From NCBI RefSeq assembly GCF_021155765.1, contig NC_060106.1:10609501-10673500 (forward strand): DNA of 64,000 nucleotides, read 5' to 3'. Of the stretch, positions 37,201 through 51,700 are shown one piece after another. Source of the stretch: Diprion similis (lineage: Eukaryota > Arthropoda > Insecta > Hymenoptera > Diprionidae). How positions within the stretch are numbered: the first letter of the stretch is position 1; each line of letters begins with the position of its first letter. The notes under the pieces are model-generated. The model saw nothing but the letters and a program-made list of their open reading frames with translations. It had not been told where the DNA came from and made no database searches. The position numbers were made by a program, and so were the translations under genes.

Positions 37201-40200
37201 AAAGGCGTGCAATGAGAAACGATGAGTGATCGTTGACTCGGAAAGAAAATGAAAAAAGATGTGATAAACTCACGTTGCAGGTCGATTCTGTGCTCCTCGG
37301 TTATCACAGTGTGATGATTCTCGTTGCCGCTTTCTACGAAAGCGAAACGCGCTTCAACCACTCCGTTTGCAACTTCCGTAAGATTGAGGTCTTGGTTCTT
37401 TTCGAAGTCCGGAACGTAGCTTCTCAGTTTTTCTTCCAGCGAACTAAGATTCGTGCCAACTTTCGTCTCGATGGATACCAGTTTTTCATCCAGCGAACGG
37501 AAATCGGTACGAGTTTGGATTTCTGTGGCTCCGACTTCCTGTTTAAGAGGAGATGATGCTGGAGTTCTGGGGCACCCTTTTGAGCACAAATCATCCTTCT
37601 GGTTGACAAGCTGGTCTTGAGGCAGTTTATCCAACTCGTTAAGTCGCGGTGTGACGGATGGACGCTTCGCTTGTTGATCCTTTGGTTGGTCGAGCTGGCA
37701 GACCGATTCAGGTACCTCAGGACCTGTCACATCAAGATTAGACTTCTCTGTAAAAGAAGTCGACGAGCTGTTCACCACGACCGTTTGGACCCCGCTTCGA
37801 CTCGTGATTTCGACCGAAGCTCTCGACTTCACTCTAGAAGCTGGTTCTGGAATTTTTACATCACTTCCACCTATCTTTTCATCCAACGTTATGATATTTC
37901 CCGACGATTTTTCCGCCTGTATAAACTCGCTCGACGGATCCTGATGCGTAGTTTTCTGCTCAGATTGCGACGTCTTTTTGTCCCTCAAATGAAACACGAG
38001 CATATCTTCAATGCCAAGTTTGATCTCCGTCGTCCCCGACGATGGACTCGCGGGTTTCTGTTCGTTATGTCCGTTCGTCATTCCGTTGGCACTAGGTTCG
38101 TTGATTTGGAAGTGAGTGGCGGTGTTCATCGTTAAATTATCGTGAACAATCGTTCGGGCGTCATCTGCAGTTCGCGTGTTAATTTCCCCTCTTCCCTTAG
38201 CTTCCAGCAAACCAGAAGCTTCGGTCTCTTCCGTATTACCTGGAGGTTTTGGAATCACGTTGTTGATAGCTTCGAGAAGTTCGTCCTCAATTTCTTCGTC
38301 GGAATGAGCGGAACAGTCGGACAGATCGGAGGTGTCATCGGCTTCTCTATCGCCAATTAAAGGCTTTAAATCTTCGCTAGGATTTGGGACCAGCATTGAA
38401 ACTGGTTCGGATTGAGCCTGCATCTTCTTCTTTTGAAACAGCCAATTCTCCTCCCATGACTCGACAGGCGTGACTAGATCCACGTGCGTCGGTGTCGACA
38501 CCTCGTCCTGCAATTCCTCGGAAGACTCTTGCGAAACTGCGAATTAAAAATCGACGAGGACGTGTTCAAAGCCGCACATGACGAGCATCGTGATCGTTTA
38601 TTCTATTCTGCACAGTCCGAACCTAGAAGTTCGGTAGAAATCTAGTAGAAAGCCATTCTGTAATGGCAAATTGAACTTTCACGTGCCTCGTAAAATTGCG
38701 AATTCAAAAAAGGCACTCTAAACGCAACTCGTCACCTGGCTCCAAAAAAAAAAAACAAGAAAAAATTCTTCAAGAAACTTTCGTCGATTAACTTACGATC
38801 GATTATGTCCATTCCAAATTCAGGGAAAGGCACACGATGCGCCTTGTTGAAGTTCAGACCATTTGCCGCGGCTTCATCTCGTTCTTCCTCGTCCGAAGTG
38901 TAGGTCGTTGTCACTTCTTCGATGTGCTCTTCTATCTGCAACGTAACGTGTAACGTCGAAAAGAGAGTCAGTAAACTCTTATGAAATAACGAGTGGAATG
39001 ACTCCTGAATAATTAGCTTAACCTTTCTCCGCGTCGCACCAGCACTGCCGTAAGGTTTGCTCTCAGTTCCAAGCGTTGTTTATTTACTGATTGTATAATT
39101 CTTTTTCCTACAAAACCTTCATCAGGAAATAAGAAAGACGACCATCGTCATAGAAAACCTTTTGCTAAAATTTTTCCATGCAGCAAAATTTATAGCAGTA
39201 TTTCTCGCATTTCTCACTCGCAATCATCTTGCAAACTAGAACCTAGCCAATCCTGAGACTAGGAGAAATTAAACATTGCAATTCAGCAAGCCGGCAACCT
39301 AGTAAAAGAGTCTATTCCTAATTGCGCGGTGCATATCCAAAGCTCTTACGGTTCAGCAATCCCGCCACATTATGCTCAAAATAAAAAATTAGTGCATCGA
39401 CAGGTATTATCACATAATCATTAACGATGGCGCCGACTAAAGAGATTGTATCAATCGTCTTGCAGAGTGGAGATACTTTGTCCAACGAACAAGTTATCAT
39501 TTACTGCGATTCTGCAAAGGTTCGCAAAACTTACCGTCAACGATAGTGGTTCCTGACGATTGATGGAATATTTCGAGGGTGGTGCGCTACAATCGCTGCC
39601 ATACTCATCCTGCGAGAGTGGTTCGAGGCTGCTGCTGCCTTCCTCGACGCCTTCGTCGAGTCCCACCTCGATTTCGCCTGTTTAATGATTCAATTGAATT
39701 ATTCGCCCGGGAAGTGCCATTCGTATGTTAAACAGGCCTCGAAAACAATCTGAATTCTTCGCTCGAAAACTTTTTTCTCTTGTCGATTGTAGACGTACGC
39801 GAATTGCCAGTATAATAGATCATTCGATAATTTGACGCGCTAAGATGAGCTACGAATCTTTAACTTCTCTGATCTTTAATACAATTTTATCGGAAACGCA
39901 TATGCACTTGCTGGTGATGTATTTTTGATTTATGATGTATTTTGATTTTTGTACTTACTCGTGATGTATTTTTGATTCTGAGAGGTTTTCTTGGCGCCTA
40001 ATGTGTTGCTGTTATTGTCGACGCGTTCGGTTTGGTACTTCTCGATTACCTAGAATATACATCCAAACTTTAGTCGTCTGCAAGTATAATCGTCAAGTTT
40101 AAAATCGAGCTTTGTACCATTACGTTAGGGACAGCAATTTTGTCTTCTCAATTCGTTGATAGCTTACTTACTGGAAATTATACAAACATATTCAAAGCAT

Positions 40201-42744
40201 TGTATAACAAAAAACCAGAGAGTGCGATGTGTGAATATGTTAAAAAAGTTTGACGTCTTTTTAGGTGGTTACCGGTAATTTCTTGTGCGTCAATTAAACG
40301 TTTGGTAACGAATGACGAAATTAGCTATACGTATAATCGGCGATGAACTAAAGAACCTTTTTTTCACACAAGAATACGATAATTTTCATGCATATATCGA
40401 GGCTGAAGCAACTTCCTTGCTCGATTATTTTTATACAACCGTCTGAAGGATAAATCAACCATTGAATCGGCACGTGCATGAATTTAAATAACCGCAGTAA
40501 TTTCACAATATTTCGAATTTTATTTATTATAATTTGCTTTAAGGATACGCGAGCTTTATTTGAAAAAAAAAAGTTTTCCACTTCACTGAAAAGGGATATA
40601 ATAACGTATGAAATATCGCAAAAGTACACATTTCACGAAATTGTATCAATCTACTGTAGCTCGAGTCAACTTCTTCGGTCATATAATATATTACCTATAT
40701 GGGTAAGGCCCAATCTGATTAGGTAACTGTGATTATACTTCGACAAAAGTATTCCAACGTATAAACTGTAGGCACATACATCGCGGCTCTTGGTAAAAAG
40801 TTATAAAAGTGAAAAAAGATAAATAAAACCATGCAGATCCGAAGCCCCGATGACATTAGCGATAAAAATTGTTGCACCGTCATCGTCTCGCATAATTTGA
40901 CACGTCTTAGTTGTTTACCTTGTTGAGTATAGCAGTCGCGAGTAGATCCTCGTAGGTCTGGTCGGCTACATCTCCGGGCTCGGTGGACCGTCCAGCATCC
41001 GGATTTCCGAGTCCAGGCAGCTTCCTCGCTTCCTCCACAGCACGTTCGACCAAATCACGAAGCGCGGCGTGCGCCATTGTCGGAGTATCGGCTGCCGGCT
41101 TATCTAGGAATGGTAATTAGATATGAGAATCGATACGTGAGAAAAGACTGTAGTTTTAGTTGCCGAAGGCTCTACTGCTTCGAAAATCGACGAGGGGATT
41201 GAAAGTTTCGACTGCATGTCATCGCTTATTCGGACGTAAATTCGAATGTCCGAGCATCGACTCGTCCACTCGACGATGCTCGTTCTCGTAACTCTCTCGA
41301 GGCTGGCTCAGAACGACCTTGAGATTTTCTCCTCCAGGTGGAAATCCGTGTGGATTACTAACCCGATTAACCAATGGCGACAGGTCACCAGGTGCTCAGC
41401 ACCATAGACGCTATTATGCGTACCTTTTCGAATTAGGGAAATGTGTGTGGATTGAAGCCGATCTTGCACGGTAGTATGTGAAAAAATGTAATATTATTCA
41501 GATTAAAATAAGGCCAGTCCAGTTACTGTCAAATCGTATAACCACGCGATTATTTAAGAAAATGTCGACAAGGAACTTGAATGAGTATCTTTGTATTGTG
41601 CTATTTAAGGAGTCACATAGTGTGAGAGGCCTCTCAGACTCGAGCTAGAAATCCTATAAAATATAAGAAAAAGCCTTGAAATCAGGCAAAAACTGGCGTT
41701 TAGACCATGTTCCGTGATAAAAAAATTCCCATAATCCGAAGGAATCTAGTCTAGACGTACAATGGAATAATCTCTCCGAAGATCGTGTTATGGTGTTGAC
41801 TTTCTAGCCCTGATCCCTCCAGACCGGAGGTGAAGGTCGCCGTCTGCGTCACCGCGTCCCTCTAGCTGCGTGGCCTTAATAAGGTCGTTTGGTAAGATTG
41901 CGGTCAGAGTAAGTATGAGCACGAAACAGGAAATCGATTATTACCATCTTCTCTACGACTCGACTCAGGTTTTCCTCGACACTGTTTCCGCCTCTCAGAT
42001 TCCATCTATCTTTGAAACCTCGAGATTCCGAGGCCGTTTCTCGCGTCATTCAGCTTCCCAGTTTCATCTTAATACCATCCTACGTCTTTGACATTTTCTC
42101 GGGAATTTACTCTGAGTATAAAAATCAGACGCTGGTATAAAATTCGCAGCTTCTGATCGGTACGATCTACGTGAATTTATAGGATCCGATCGCGGCTGTC
42201 TCGGTTAATTTTTAACGTTGCGTAAAATCGGCGAATACAGGCGGTATAAAAAACTGATAACCCCTATTTTTGCAGCAGACTTTCCAATACCGCAATCCCT
42301 TCGAGTGTGGATCTCTCATCAATCTTTCTTAACAGTTGGTAAAATCGTAGGATAGACACATGTAATTAAAGATTTTTCAAGAGTGAGGTCAATCGGGTTG
42401 CCGCACTATAATCCGTCGAGACTCGAGTTAATGATTCGCAAAATGCGATTTAGCTGGTATGCGAAATTTGAATTCACAGGAAAAAGAATGTGATTATAAA
42501 GCGGAATATTTTTGAAGAATAAAAAAATTACATCCAGTAATTGATGGCAAGGATTCGCTATTTTTTACACTTTAAGTATATATGATATTACGATTCACAA
42601 GGTGTAATTAGTGCAGGTACTTTGGACAGGTGATGACTAGATAATAATCTTACCATCTTTCTTCTTGAGGAACAAGTAGATGAAGTAGGCAATGACGATG
42701 CCACCGATCAGCGTCAACATTTGTTCTAGGAATTCCGGTATCAT
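31247..42744 (-). CDS. Same locus, short isoform with N-terminal transmembrane anchor
   Basis: A first coding exon at 42744-42654 starts with ATG immediately after an in-frame TAA and encodes MIPEFLEQMLTLIGGIVIAY followed by FIYLFLKKKD. It ends in phase 1 at GTAAGA and joins the exon at 41103-40919 exactly as the long-isoform exon at 50065 does. The protein would be 1,913 aa. The short acidic lumenal or external tip, one hydrophobic segment (residues about 9-26) and a following KKK predict a type III signal anchor with the large C-terminal part in the cytosol. It lacks the Rab-binding finger. The same 12 downstream exons follow. Alternative promoter use is inferred from phase and the in-frame stop; no transcript is available. 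The membrane could be the ER, vesicles or plasma membrane. Confidence 0.7.
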
Positions 42745-45700
42745 TTATAAACAAATATTTCATGTTACGCCTTCGCGCACCTGTTTGAAAAAAGAAAACT
42801 TTCGTTTCGAACAGCAGATTCCAACTGCGGCGAGGAAAATGTGAATCCCTCAGGATCTACAACACTTCCATCGATCCGAAGAATGCGGTGAAAAATCGAT
42901 TTGGGTGATGAAAAAAATGAAGAAAAATAACGTCACGTACGCGAGGCCGGAAATTACTGTCGATACATTTTTTTATTATACAACGCGGCGAGACTTACGA
43001 GATTAATGTGAGACGGAAAGTCATTGTTGCCCTATTCTTAACGGCGTACTTATCTCTTTCATAAACGCGCAAAAGATAACGAATGACAAAGTAATGACGC
43101 AATCTACGCCCCGCCGTACGCGTATCGACTCCTTATCTCTTTCTCAATTTCCAGTAACAGTTCATGTTTTCGTAGCCAATCGGGCCACTCTTTTTTCGCC
43201 CTGATAATGAACACTTTTTCGCTCCAATGAGTAATTAATATTGCACCGTATTCCAAAACTCGAAATACCTGCCAGTTCGCTTCGTTGACCGAGTTACAGT
43301 GAATTTCAATTACGTAAAGGGATCGATATATTTAACTGATAAGCTTTGATGAGACACGGATAAAAATTAAACTGTGTTGAGACTTGAATCAAAGGAGGGA
43401 AATCAAACACGTATTTTACCACTTTTCAAATATACTGTAGAACAAATATGGAATGAACTAAAATTCTCGTCAAAGGCTGAAAACCAACTTTCGTTTACCT
43501 ATATATATGTATATATATATATGCATATTAAGCCCTCGGGCAAGGATGTGTAATTATAGTTTCGGCGATGAGAAACGTTGTAAAATCGATTCCAGTTGAA
43601 AAATGAAACTTGGCGATTGGCACTTCGCCGGTATACATATATGTATATGTATATATTCCTCTATTTGTATTATCTACTTCGCTCGATTTCTTGATTGCGT
43701 GAAAGGTTTCGGATAAATATTTAATTTCGCGTATATTTAATCGCCTCGCTAATCAAACGCTCAATTTGATTCATTAATATATCGAGATATTCTATTATAT
43801 CCGATACATAACACGTGTGATCTGCGACGATCGCGATTTTTCAACGCAAATTTATCACTGATTGTGAGTAAAAAGCTTCCGTCAATGATGAGTTGAGATA
43901 CGAAACGCCTTCCTATGTACTCGTATGCTTGACGTACCGACGGTGAACGTATTTGTGCCATCGTTTTGTGTGCTCAATGATAACCTGGTAAATTCTGTCT
44001 CGTTTCACTAGATTTGTTTTCGAAAGATACTCGAGAGTTCAATCTCCAAGTTTCACCGTTTAGTACTCTTCAGTTTACACGTACACAGTCTCGATTGACT
44101 GCATCCTTGAAACGATTGAAAAATGAAAATATACTAGGAACAATAAGAAATTTAAAAAAATTAACGATCACAAAACAAATCGTTCAATATAAATAATCAA
44201 GTTGTTTCTTCACTGTTATTCCATTCATTTACGTAATAGTAAAAATATGGAAAAAGAACTTATGAATTCAAGATGACGTAGGTATTATTGTTTTTCTTTT
44301 TTTTCGGTTTGTTTTCGTCCTTTTCCAACAACCATATGAAGAGCGAGTCACGCTCACGGGCACTTTTTGATCTGTGCTCCAACAGATTATATTATAACGA
44401 TGTTTTTCCGTATCGTATACCCTCAGGCGTTTGGAAAATATTTCTGAAGTATACTAGTAAGCTCACTGATGTCGGAAAATCTTCTCGAATGTTCTGTCAA
44501 GTGAGAACTTACACGATAAAAAACCGACCTGCAGCCATTGTTTCAGCGTTAATAATATACTAAAATATCAGCTCTGTTTGCAAAAAAAAAAAAAAAAAAT
44601 GTCGATGAGTCGTGATATTTGAAATTTTATAAAAAACCAATATTTTTCGAAAACACCATTCGAACAATCGTTAAAAAATTCCAACGTCAGCGGTGCGATT
44701 ACCTAAACTTTTAAACACAAAGGCCACCCTAACAGTCACATTGCACGCACTTGTACATTAAGGAGGGGGGCGTGGAAAATCAATCGATCACTTAATCTCA
44801 ATCACTCTGTTGTACAGCTTCGTCGTGAGTTTTTTTTTCCTGTCACAAACGCGGTTCACCGTTCACGTGGGAAAAGTCGTAATTCGACAGAGTCAAGCAG
44901 AAGAAAAGGGATGAAACAAGCGCGCACGCAATCGTCGGAAAGCGATGCAAATGTTTGAACAGTTGTTTGAAGTCAAAACGCGGGAGATGAAAGCGCGATG
45001 CTGACTGAAAAGAAACAGGCCGCGCAGTCGGTTATGGAGTTGGAGATGTGGGAAAACGCGATATGAGAAAGGTGAAATTTTTCGTCGTACGTCGAAATTA
45101 TACGTAGATTTTTGTAACGCCTCTCGCACTGTCACTCATGGAGTATCTGAGACGCGCCAACGGCCGACGTCGCGACGCCCGACTTACTAATTGTGGCCTC
45201 TTGATACGCGACGTCGCTTCTACTGTAGTGGCGAACGTACGGCTTCTTTCGGTGGGGATCATTTCGCACAGAGCGACATAGTACGTTTTTCATCAAGCTC
45301 GTTCGCCGTTGCGCGATTATGGAATATCAGGTTCGACGTTACGACTGCACGTGCTCAGGATGAAGAAACTGAGATGAAAGTTAGTCGAGAATCACTGACG
45401 CTCAGATTTCGTAAAGTATAATTGTTAACGTGATCCGATTTGATTGGAACGAAACTCTGGGATCTTTAAAAGTCAACACTGTGGCTTGTTTTCACATCGA
45501 AAAAGAGCTTTTTCGACTATCCTACGATAATTTTCGAATTTTGCAATGCCTTAGTAGTATTTTTATGGCGCCGTATCTCAACAGGTAAAAATGTAATCTT
45601 TAAAGGATGACTTCGTTGTCTGTTGTCTGTTTGTCTGTTTGTCCAATAGTCAATTTGTTGTTATATCACATAACAATAATAATTGAGTTTGTACGGAACC

Positions 45701-48700
45701 CTCAACGCGTGAGTCCTAGTCGCACTTGTCCAGTTTTTTCATCGATAAAACCAAATCAAAACGATAAAAACTTAATACGTGTTAAAATAGATTCATTTTC
45801 ATGTCCGCCAATCTTAAATACTCGAAAGATCCTATTGCACGATACAAAAATCGATAGGAATGAATTTTTCTGTTGTTTTTAATGCGTCTTTGCGGATTCG
45901 TTTTTTGTTTTTTTTTATTCTTATTTTGCGGTCTTAGAATTTTTATTCGATTCTTTTGCACAAATTTCAATTTATCTCGAATGCAGTTTAATACGTCTCG
46001 AATGATTTAACTTGTATCAATTAGTTTTTCTTTGAATACTGCAACGATTTAAATCCATGTGAATTCGTGAATAATATCAGCACTTTTATCCTTTTGAATT
46101 GGTTTCTGTTTGCTTTTGTTTACTTCAATCCCTGACGAAAGATGCCGATTATTTTTTCGGATTAACTCTAATTACTTTTCGTATCATGCAACACGTTCTC
46201 TTCAGAATTTTGAATTGACAGACAATATAACGAATCTGTTTTGACACAGATTATTTTTTTTTTCCGGTACCGGAATGTCTTCTTCAATTTTTAGATCATC
46301 CGTATGAAAAGTACTTAATTTCTTTAAATACAAAAATCCAGACGAAAATCTTTTCAGTTGACTGAAATTCGAGAAAAAATACGCATTAACCTTGACGAAA
46401 ATGGAACTCGCAAAAATAAGCCTCGAACGGTGCCGATTCGAAACGCAAATTCGACTGAACTGACACAATGAAAGATCAAAGGGTATAGAGATAGTCGAAT
46501 TTCACTTTGATCCAAGCAAATAGGAAAAGAAACTCTGCTTCACATGTCGATTACATGCACCGAGTTTCGAGTCGGACATAGAAATCGGGGCGATTGATAT
46601 GGTCGCACATGTACAGAAATCGCAAATTTGCTCGGGTAGTTTATGCACTAGAGAAATCGTAGCCTCTTACCCCACGCAATCTGATTTATTCGAGTTGCAG
46701 GACATATCCTTTTATTTCAAGGAACATCAATTTGAACTAGAATTCCACTGTCGTATTAGAAACGTCAGTGTCGTTTAAGAAGATCAGCTCTGAATTAGGA
46801 GGTTCTGAATTTAAAGAGGTTTGATGGCCAAAAATCGACGCTGTTTATTAATTTTATTTAGAAGACACAGTTGCATATTAAGTATACATATTTCGAATGA
46901 TTATTTTAGGAAGCTACGAAGATTGCTTCGAAGATACATAGAATAGAAAATACTGAATTCATAAACAAAAGCTTATACATCGAAGTTTCATTCCAATTAA
47001 ATCACTTCAAAATAGTTCAAAACGTAGTACGTTCGTTCGGTTTGATTAACTCTACGATGGTTTTGTGTTAGAGATAAATTTTCTACAAAGGCATTGGAAA
47101 GGATTTTCTTTTTCTTCAGTAGGCAATTCAATACCTCTATTTTTTGATGATAGTCAATATCGATGTAATATTGTAAAATTAAATATTCAACGATACGGAC
47201 AGAGTGAAAAAAAGGTATTTCATTGAATTTGTGGAAAATAATCTGCTAAATAAAATGATTAATCTATTAAATGTAGAACGATCTAGAAGCGTGTTAAGAT
47301 TAGTCATCGATAACATCTAAGCTTTAGTTTCAAATTCCAGTATTTTCTATTTTTATATTTTCACCATGACTTCGTAACTCATGAATATGATAATTCGACA
47401 AATACTCAATTTACGACTTATCTCGTAATGAAACTTGATGAATAATGAAAAAAAGGATCCAATCTATTTCTGGCCAACCATTCTTAAAAATCTTCATAAT
47501 CCAGAAGTTGACGCCTTTTAAACCCCGACTATTTAGTACATGTTTACGCAACGATCTGGAAGATTAGTCAACCAGCGTACATAAAAAAAAGCATAACAAA
47601 GAAATGAAAAAACACCTTGCGTTATCTACAAAGATACGGCCTCTAATGCACATTGCCTGCCATGAAATGGGCCATATCCTGTAAACTTACACGCTTACAA
47701 AATTACACGTTCCGTGCGAGGGTGGAGTGGCACAAATTTGACGGGTCAACGGCTCTGTCGCGATATCAAATGCTGCTCAGAGATAAGACCAACTCCCAGG
47801 TGTAAACCCGTGTAACATGCTTACTCGAAACGTTTATGCGACGCGATAAATGCTGCGAGGGCGGATACCGGAGAGAGGAAAAAGAGTTACTCGCAATTGA
47901 AATAAACCGTAAGTCGGAGTGCGATTATTGCGGTTTGTCGCAAAACCTTGAAGCAGGTTTATCGACTCATTGCAGTCGTCAAAGTTGACGCGATTAAAGA
48001 GGAAAATTTCTTTTATCAAGATATACAGTTTTTTTTTTTTGCTTGTACTTATAATGCTTACGAGTGTATTTCAGTGATTTTAAGAAAATTTTATTGCCGG
48101 TTTTTGTTGTTTTTTGATGAAATTTATTAGCTATTAATTACACATATTAGATGAAAAATTACGATCGAATTATGGTGTGTTTTGCACAGTCAGCCGCTGG
48201 CAGCGGTTTTTTTTCTATCATTCCCTGCAGCAGTAATTTGAGGTTTCGTGAAATGACGTGGGCAAGGTCCGAACGGAGATGCAGTTACGTAGTTTTATTA
48301 CTCGTATGATAATCGCTGGTCATGGCTATTCGAAGATGCATCAGCGCGCGAGTGTTATTCCAGTCTTTGAAATTCAGGTTTTTGTATCGAAATCCTCAGG
48401 GGAAATAGTAATAATAAATAAAGAGGATAAAAACAAACCGTCCTCCAAAATACAGACATTACTATTTAGGTTAACGTGGACTCTTGTAAAAATATTATTA
48501 ATAGCACCAGGATCTGGTGATGGACTGCAATTAGCTTTATGATGTTATACGAGATATACGCTAGATCCAAAGATTGCAACGTGACGCGATTAGATTTGAT
48601 CTTCGTTGAAGAAAAAATTAGAAGAAAAAACTAAAGTTCAAGTTGTAATAAAAAGTTACGCATTCCGTATTAGTTAGGTACTAGAATTGCATGTAATACG

Positions 48701-51700
48701 TTTCGCGAATGATAGTAATAAAATCATTACGAGTCGCACGCGATTAAATAAACTTGAAACACGCCTCTGACGTCCGAAGCTCAAAATTAGCGAAATTATT
48801 TAATTTACTACCGATACTACGGCATGCAAGCGTTTTCAGGAGCTTTGAATGAATTAACCAGACAATATAGATAAGCAAAATAGACTCGCGCGCGTGTTGA
48901 GAAGAAGAAAAAAAAATATTCATTGACTCAACGAAACAATTATTATTGCACTATATGTTACATTATTTTTAAGGAGTGAGTTTCGAATCGAGCCGGGGTA
49001 AAAAGCGCGTCTATTTTCGCCGTGGTTTTATAAATTAAATAGCTACTTTGACTTTGACATGGTTGTTCGATGATTGCGGCTCGTACCTATAAGAAATAAA
49101 ACGCACGTCCTTACAGAACGGCGAGTAATAGGAGGAGATAATTACCATTTCTGTGTCACATTACGTAATCATCATGAACGCGTTGCAGACTTGCAAACTT
49201 TTTGTCTATCTTTTTCACTCTTTCTCTCTCTCTCTCTATCTCTCTATCTTTCATATTTTATCCTCCGCAGTGTTTAACGCGTTACGTCCGAGAGACGACG
49301 GTTGAACAGGCACCTGATCGCTTGATTCTTGAGTACATAAATAAATTGCATGTGGATACGTACCTCCACGCATGCTAACCCGCGGTTATTATACTCACGC
49401 CTATTGTGGCAAGACTAGGGTACAAGGTTATCCCTCACGACGTAATATTCCCTCGACGCGGATTGCTGCAGTGCATCTAATTGCAATTTCCACCAACTTG
49501 AAAAATTGTTATCGCTTTTTTACACTCGGAATAACGAATGCTCGAAAAAATAAATATTTTTTGTTTTACACAAGTGTACCGACAACTCAGCCTTAATTCA
49601 GAATCATAATTCAGAGGGATCATAATAAATTTCCTCAACGATACAGAAATTCGTCAGAATAATAAACCTGACAGCGGATTCAGATACGTGTAATTAGAAT
49701 TTTCTTATTTGTATGCGTCCCGACGCTATTTTTCTGGACATGCAAATCTCAACGCACGCAAAATGTTATTCAATTTTCGAAAAGCTTTAAGCTGGGTACA
49801 CACTTGAGCATATTTGCGCGCAAATAATGTATTATAAATAATAATATGTTCAAGTGTGTACCCAGCTTTATAAGAATCAGCCTCTGCAACGTTTGAGGAA
49901 TTGGAATCTGACCTAAAGCCTAATTAGTATTAATTTTCGCATGACATCGGACATTCGAATTGAATTTCAAGAGTTATTGCCCATTTTTTGAAATTTACTT
50001 AAAAAAAAATAACGTAATAACAAAGCAGCAGACACGTATAAATGCAACAGTAGATACTTACTACCGATAGAGAGTTGAAGCGCTATCGCCAGTCGTGCTA
50101 GGGCCCCAGCCAATGGTTGCTTGTAGTTTGCCACAAGTCGATCATCTGCGTTAATATGCGTTAGTGCGATGTTAGTACTTTGGAATAAGCGGTTCACTTG
50201 AATTTACACAATAGCGTAAGCTTTATTCAAATTTACATTTTCCTTCTCCATCCACTTTGTTTTAGTAGAATTAGTAATTAATAATACCACTAATTGTTAA
50301 CACCGTATAATCGCCATATTATTCATTTTGTGCCAAATTACTCGAATCAAATCTGTGTGCATAAATGATCTTTCTTTTTTGATAAATTTCTATCAATTTA
50401 TCACTATAGGTAGTAAAAAAGTGACAGACCGTCATACGCGATCGACTCATAGATTTCTGACTTTTTCATTAAATGTCGATAACACAGGAAGGATGAATCG
50501 ACGTTATCAAGTCTCGTAGACGCGTGTAGATCGAGATTCAAGTGAGAATTCTCTCTCGCAACTTGATCCGCGACTCGATCGACCGACGGCTTTAGGCCGA
50601 CTACGAACCCTACCTTTGCTACTTCGCACCTGACCGGCAAGCTTTTTGCGCCAACCAGCAGGTAGCGCTAGCTGCAGATGCGAATTTGAAACGAGAAACT
50701 GGTTATCAGCTCAAAGCGCGCGCCGCGCTATATCAGATTCAAAAGTCTAGTCACCTCACTTTCAAGGTGAATCACTTGCTTCGAAAAATATCGCAAAAAT
50801 CGCACGTGAAGGGAATCGAGAAGCGAATTTTCTTACGCAATTTAAAGCTTATTGAGACCGGTATTCACGGTCGCACCGATCAGATAAATTTCTGATGTGC
50901 TCACTGTTGTACAGACCTTAACGATTTTCATTTTTTCACGTGACGGAAAAGTACTCTACTGGGTATAAATTGAAAATTAGTTTTCTAGTATCGCGATACC
51001 AATTTGACTGAAATTTTGTAATCGCTATAAAAAAATTAGACTTTTCACAGAAGTTTTTAGTTTTAATCTCCGTGGAATGCAACAATGCAATAGAATGATT
51101 GAATGAAAGTAAGTCAAATCACAGTGCACACTAGTTGCTTGTAATTTTGCGATCGTTAGTTCTTTCGCCAATATCAACTCACTTTGAGAGTAGGTAGTGA
51201 CTACAATTTAGAATCCGATAATAACTGCATATTGCACGGTGATTTCTCTCGTTCAAACACAGCGTCTACTTATCGTCTCTCGGTTAAAATTTCGACAACG
51301 TTTGATGGAAAGTCAGAGCTCGGACCTTCCGTTCAAGGCTCAGTTGTATTCGGTTTAATTTTTGCAAGTCGACGAATGCGAGAAACGTTTCAATTGAAAT
51401 GACAGGAATTTTACTTCGACCCGCGACACGTTCTACCGGTTGATGTTTGCAAAAATATTGCATTTCGCGAACGACTGTTGTTGCGAAATAAACGCACAAA
51501 CAGCAAATCCAGGGTGCACTGAACCGGCGGAATGTATTTCCGGCGAATACTGACGAGACACGACGGATTGCTAAATTCTCAATTTTATATAAACAATAAT
51601 TCGGCACAGCTGCTCAACTTACAGGCGATGTGATCGTAGAGGCGGTCTATCGGTATCTCGTCGACGTCTCCGACGAGGCCTTCGACTATCTTCTCGACGA

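Noticed and set aside
44893-45135. Minus-strand open frame of 80 codons as a first exon of the short isoform
   Set aside because: No phase-compatible donor to the acceptor at 42780 and no recognisable content; at most it is untranslated leader.
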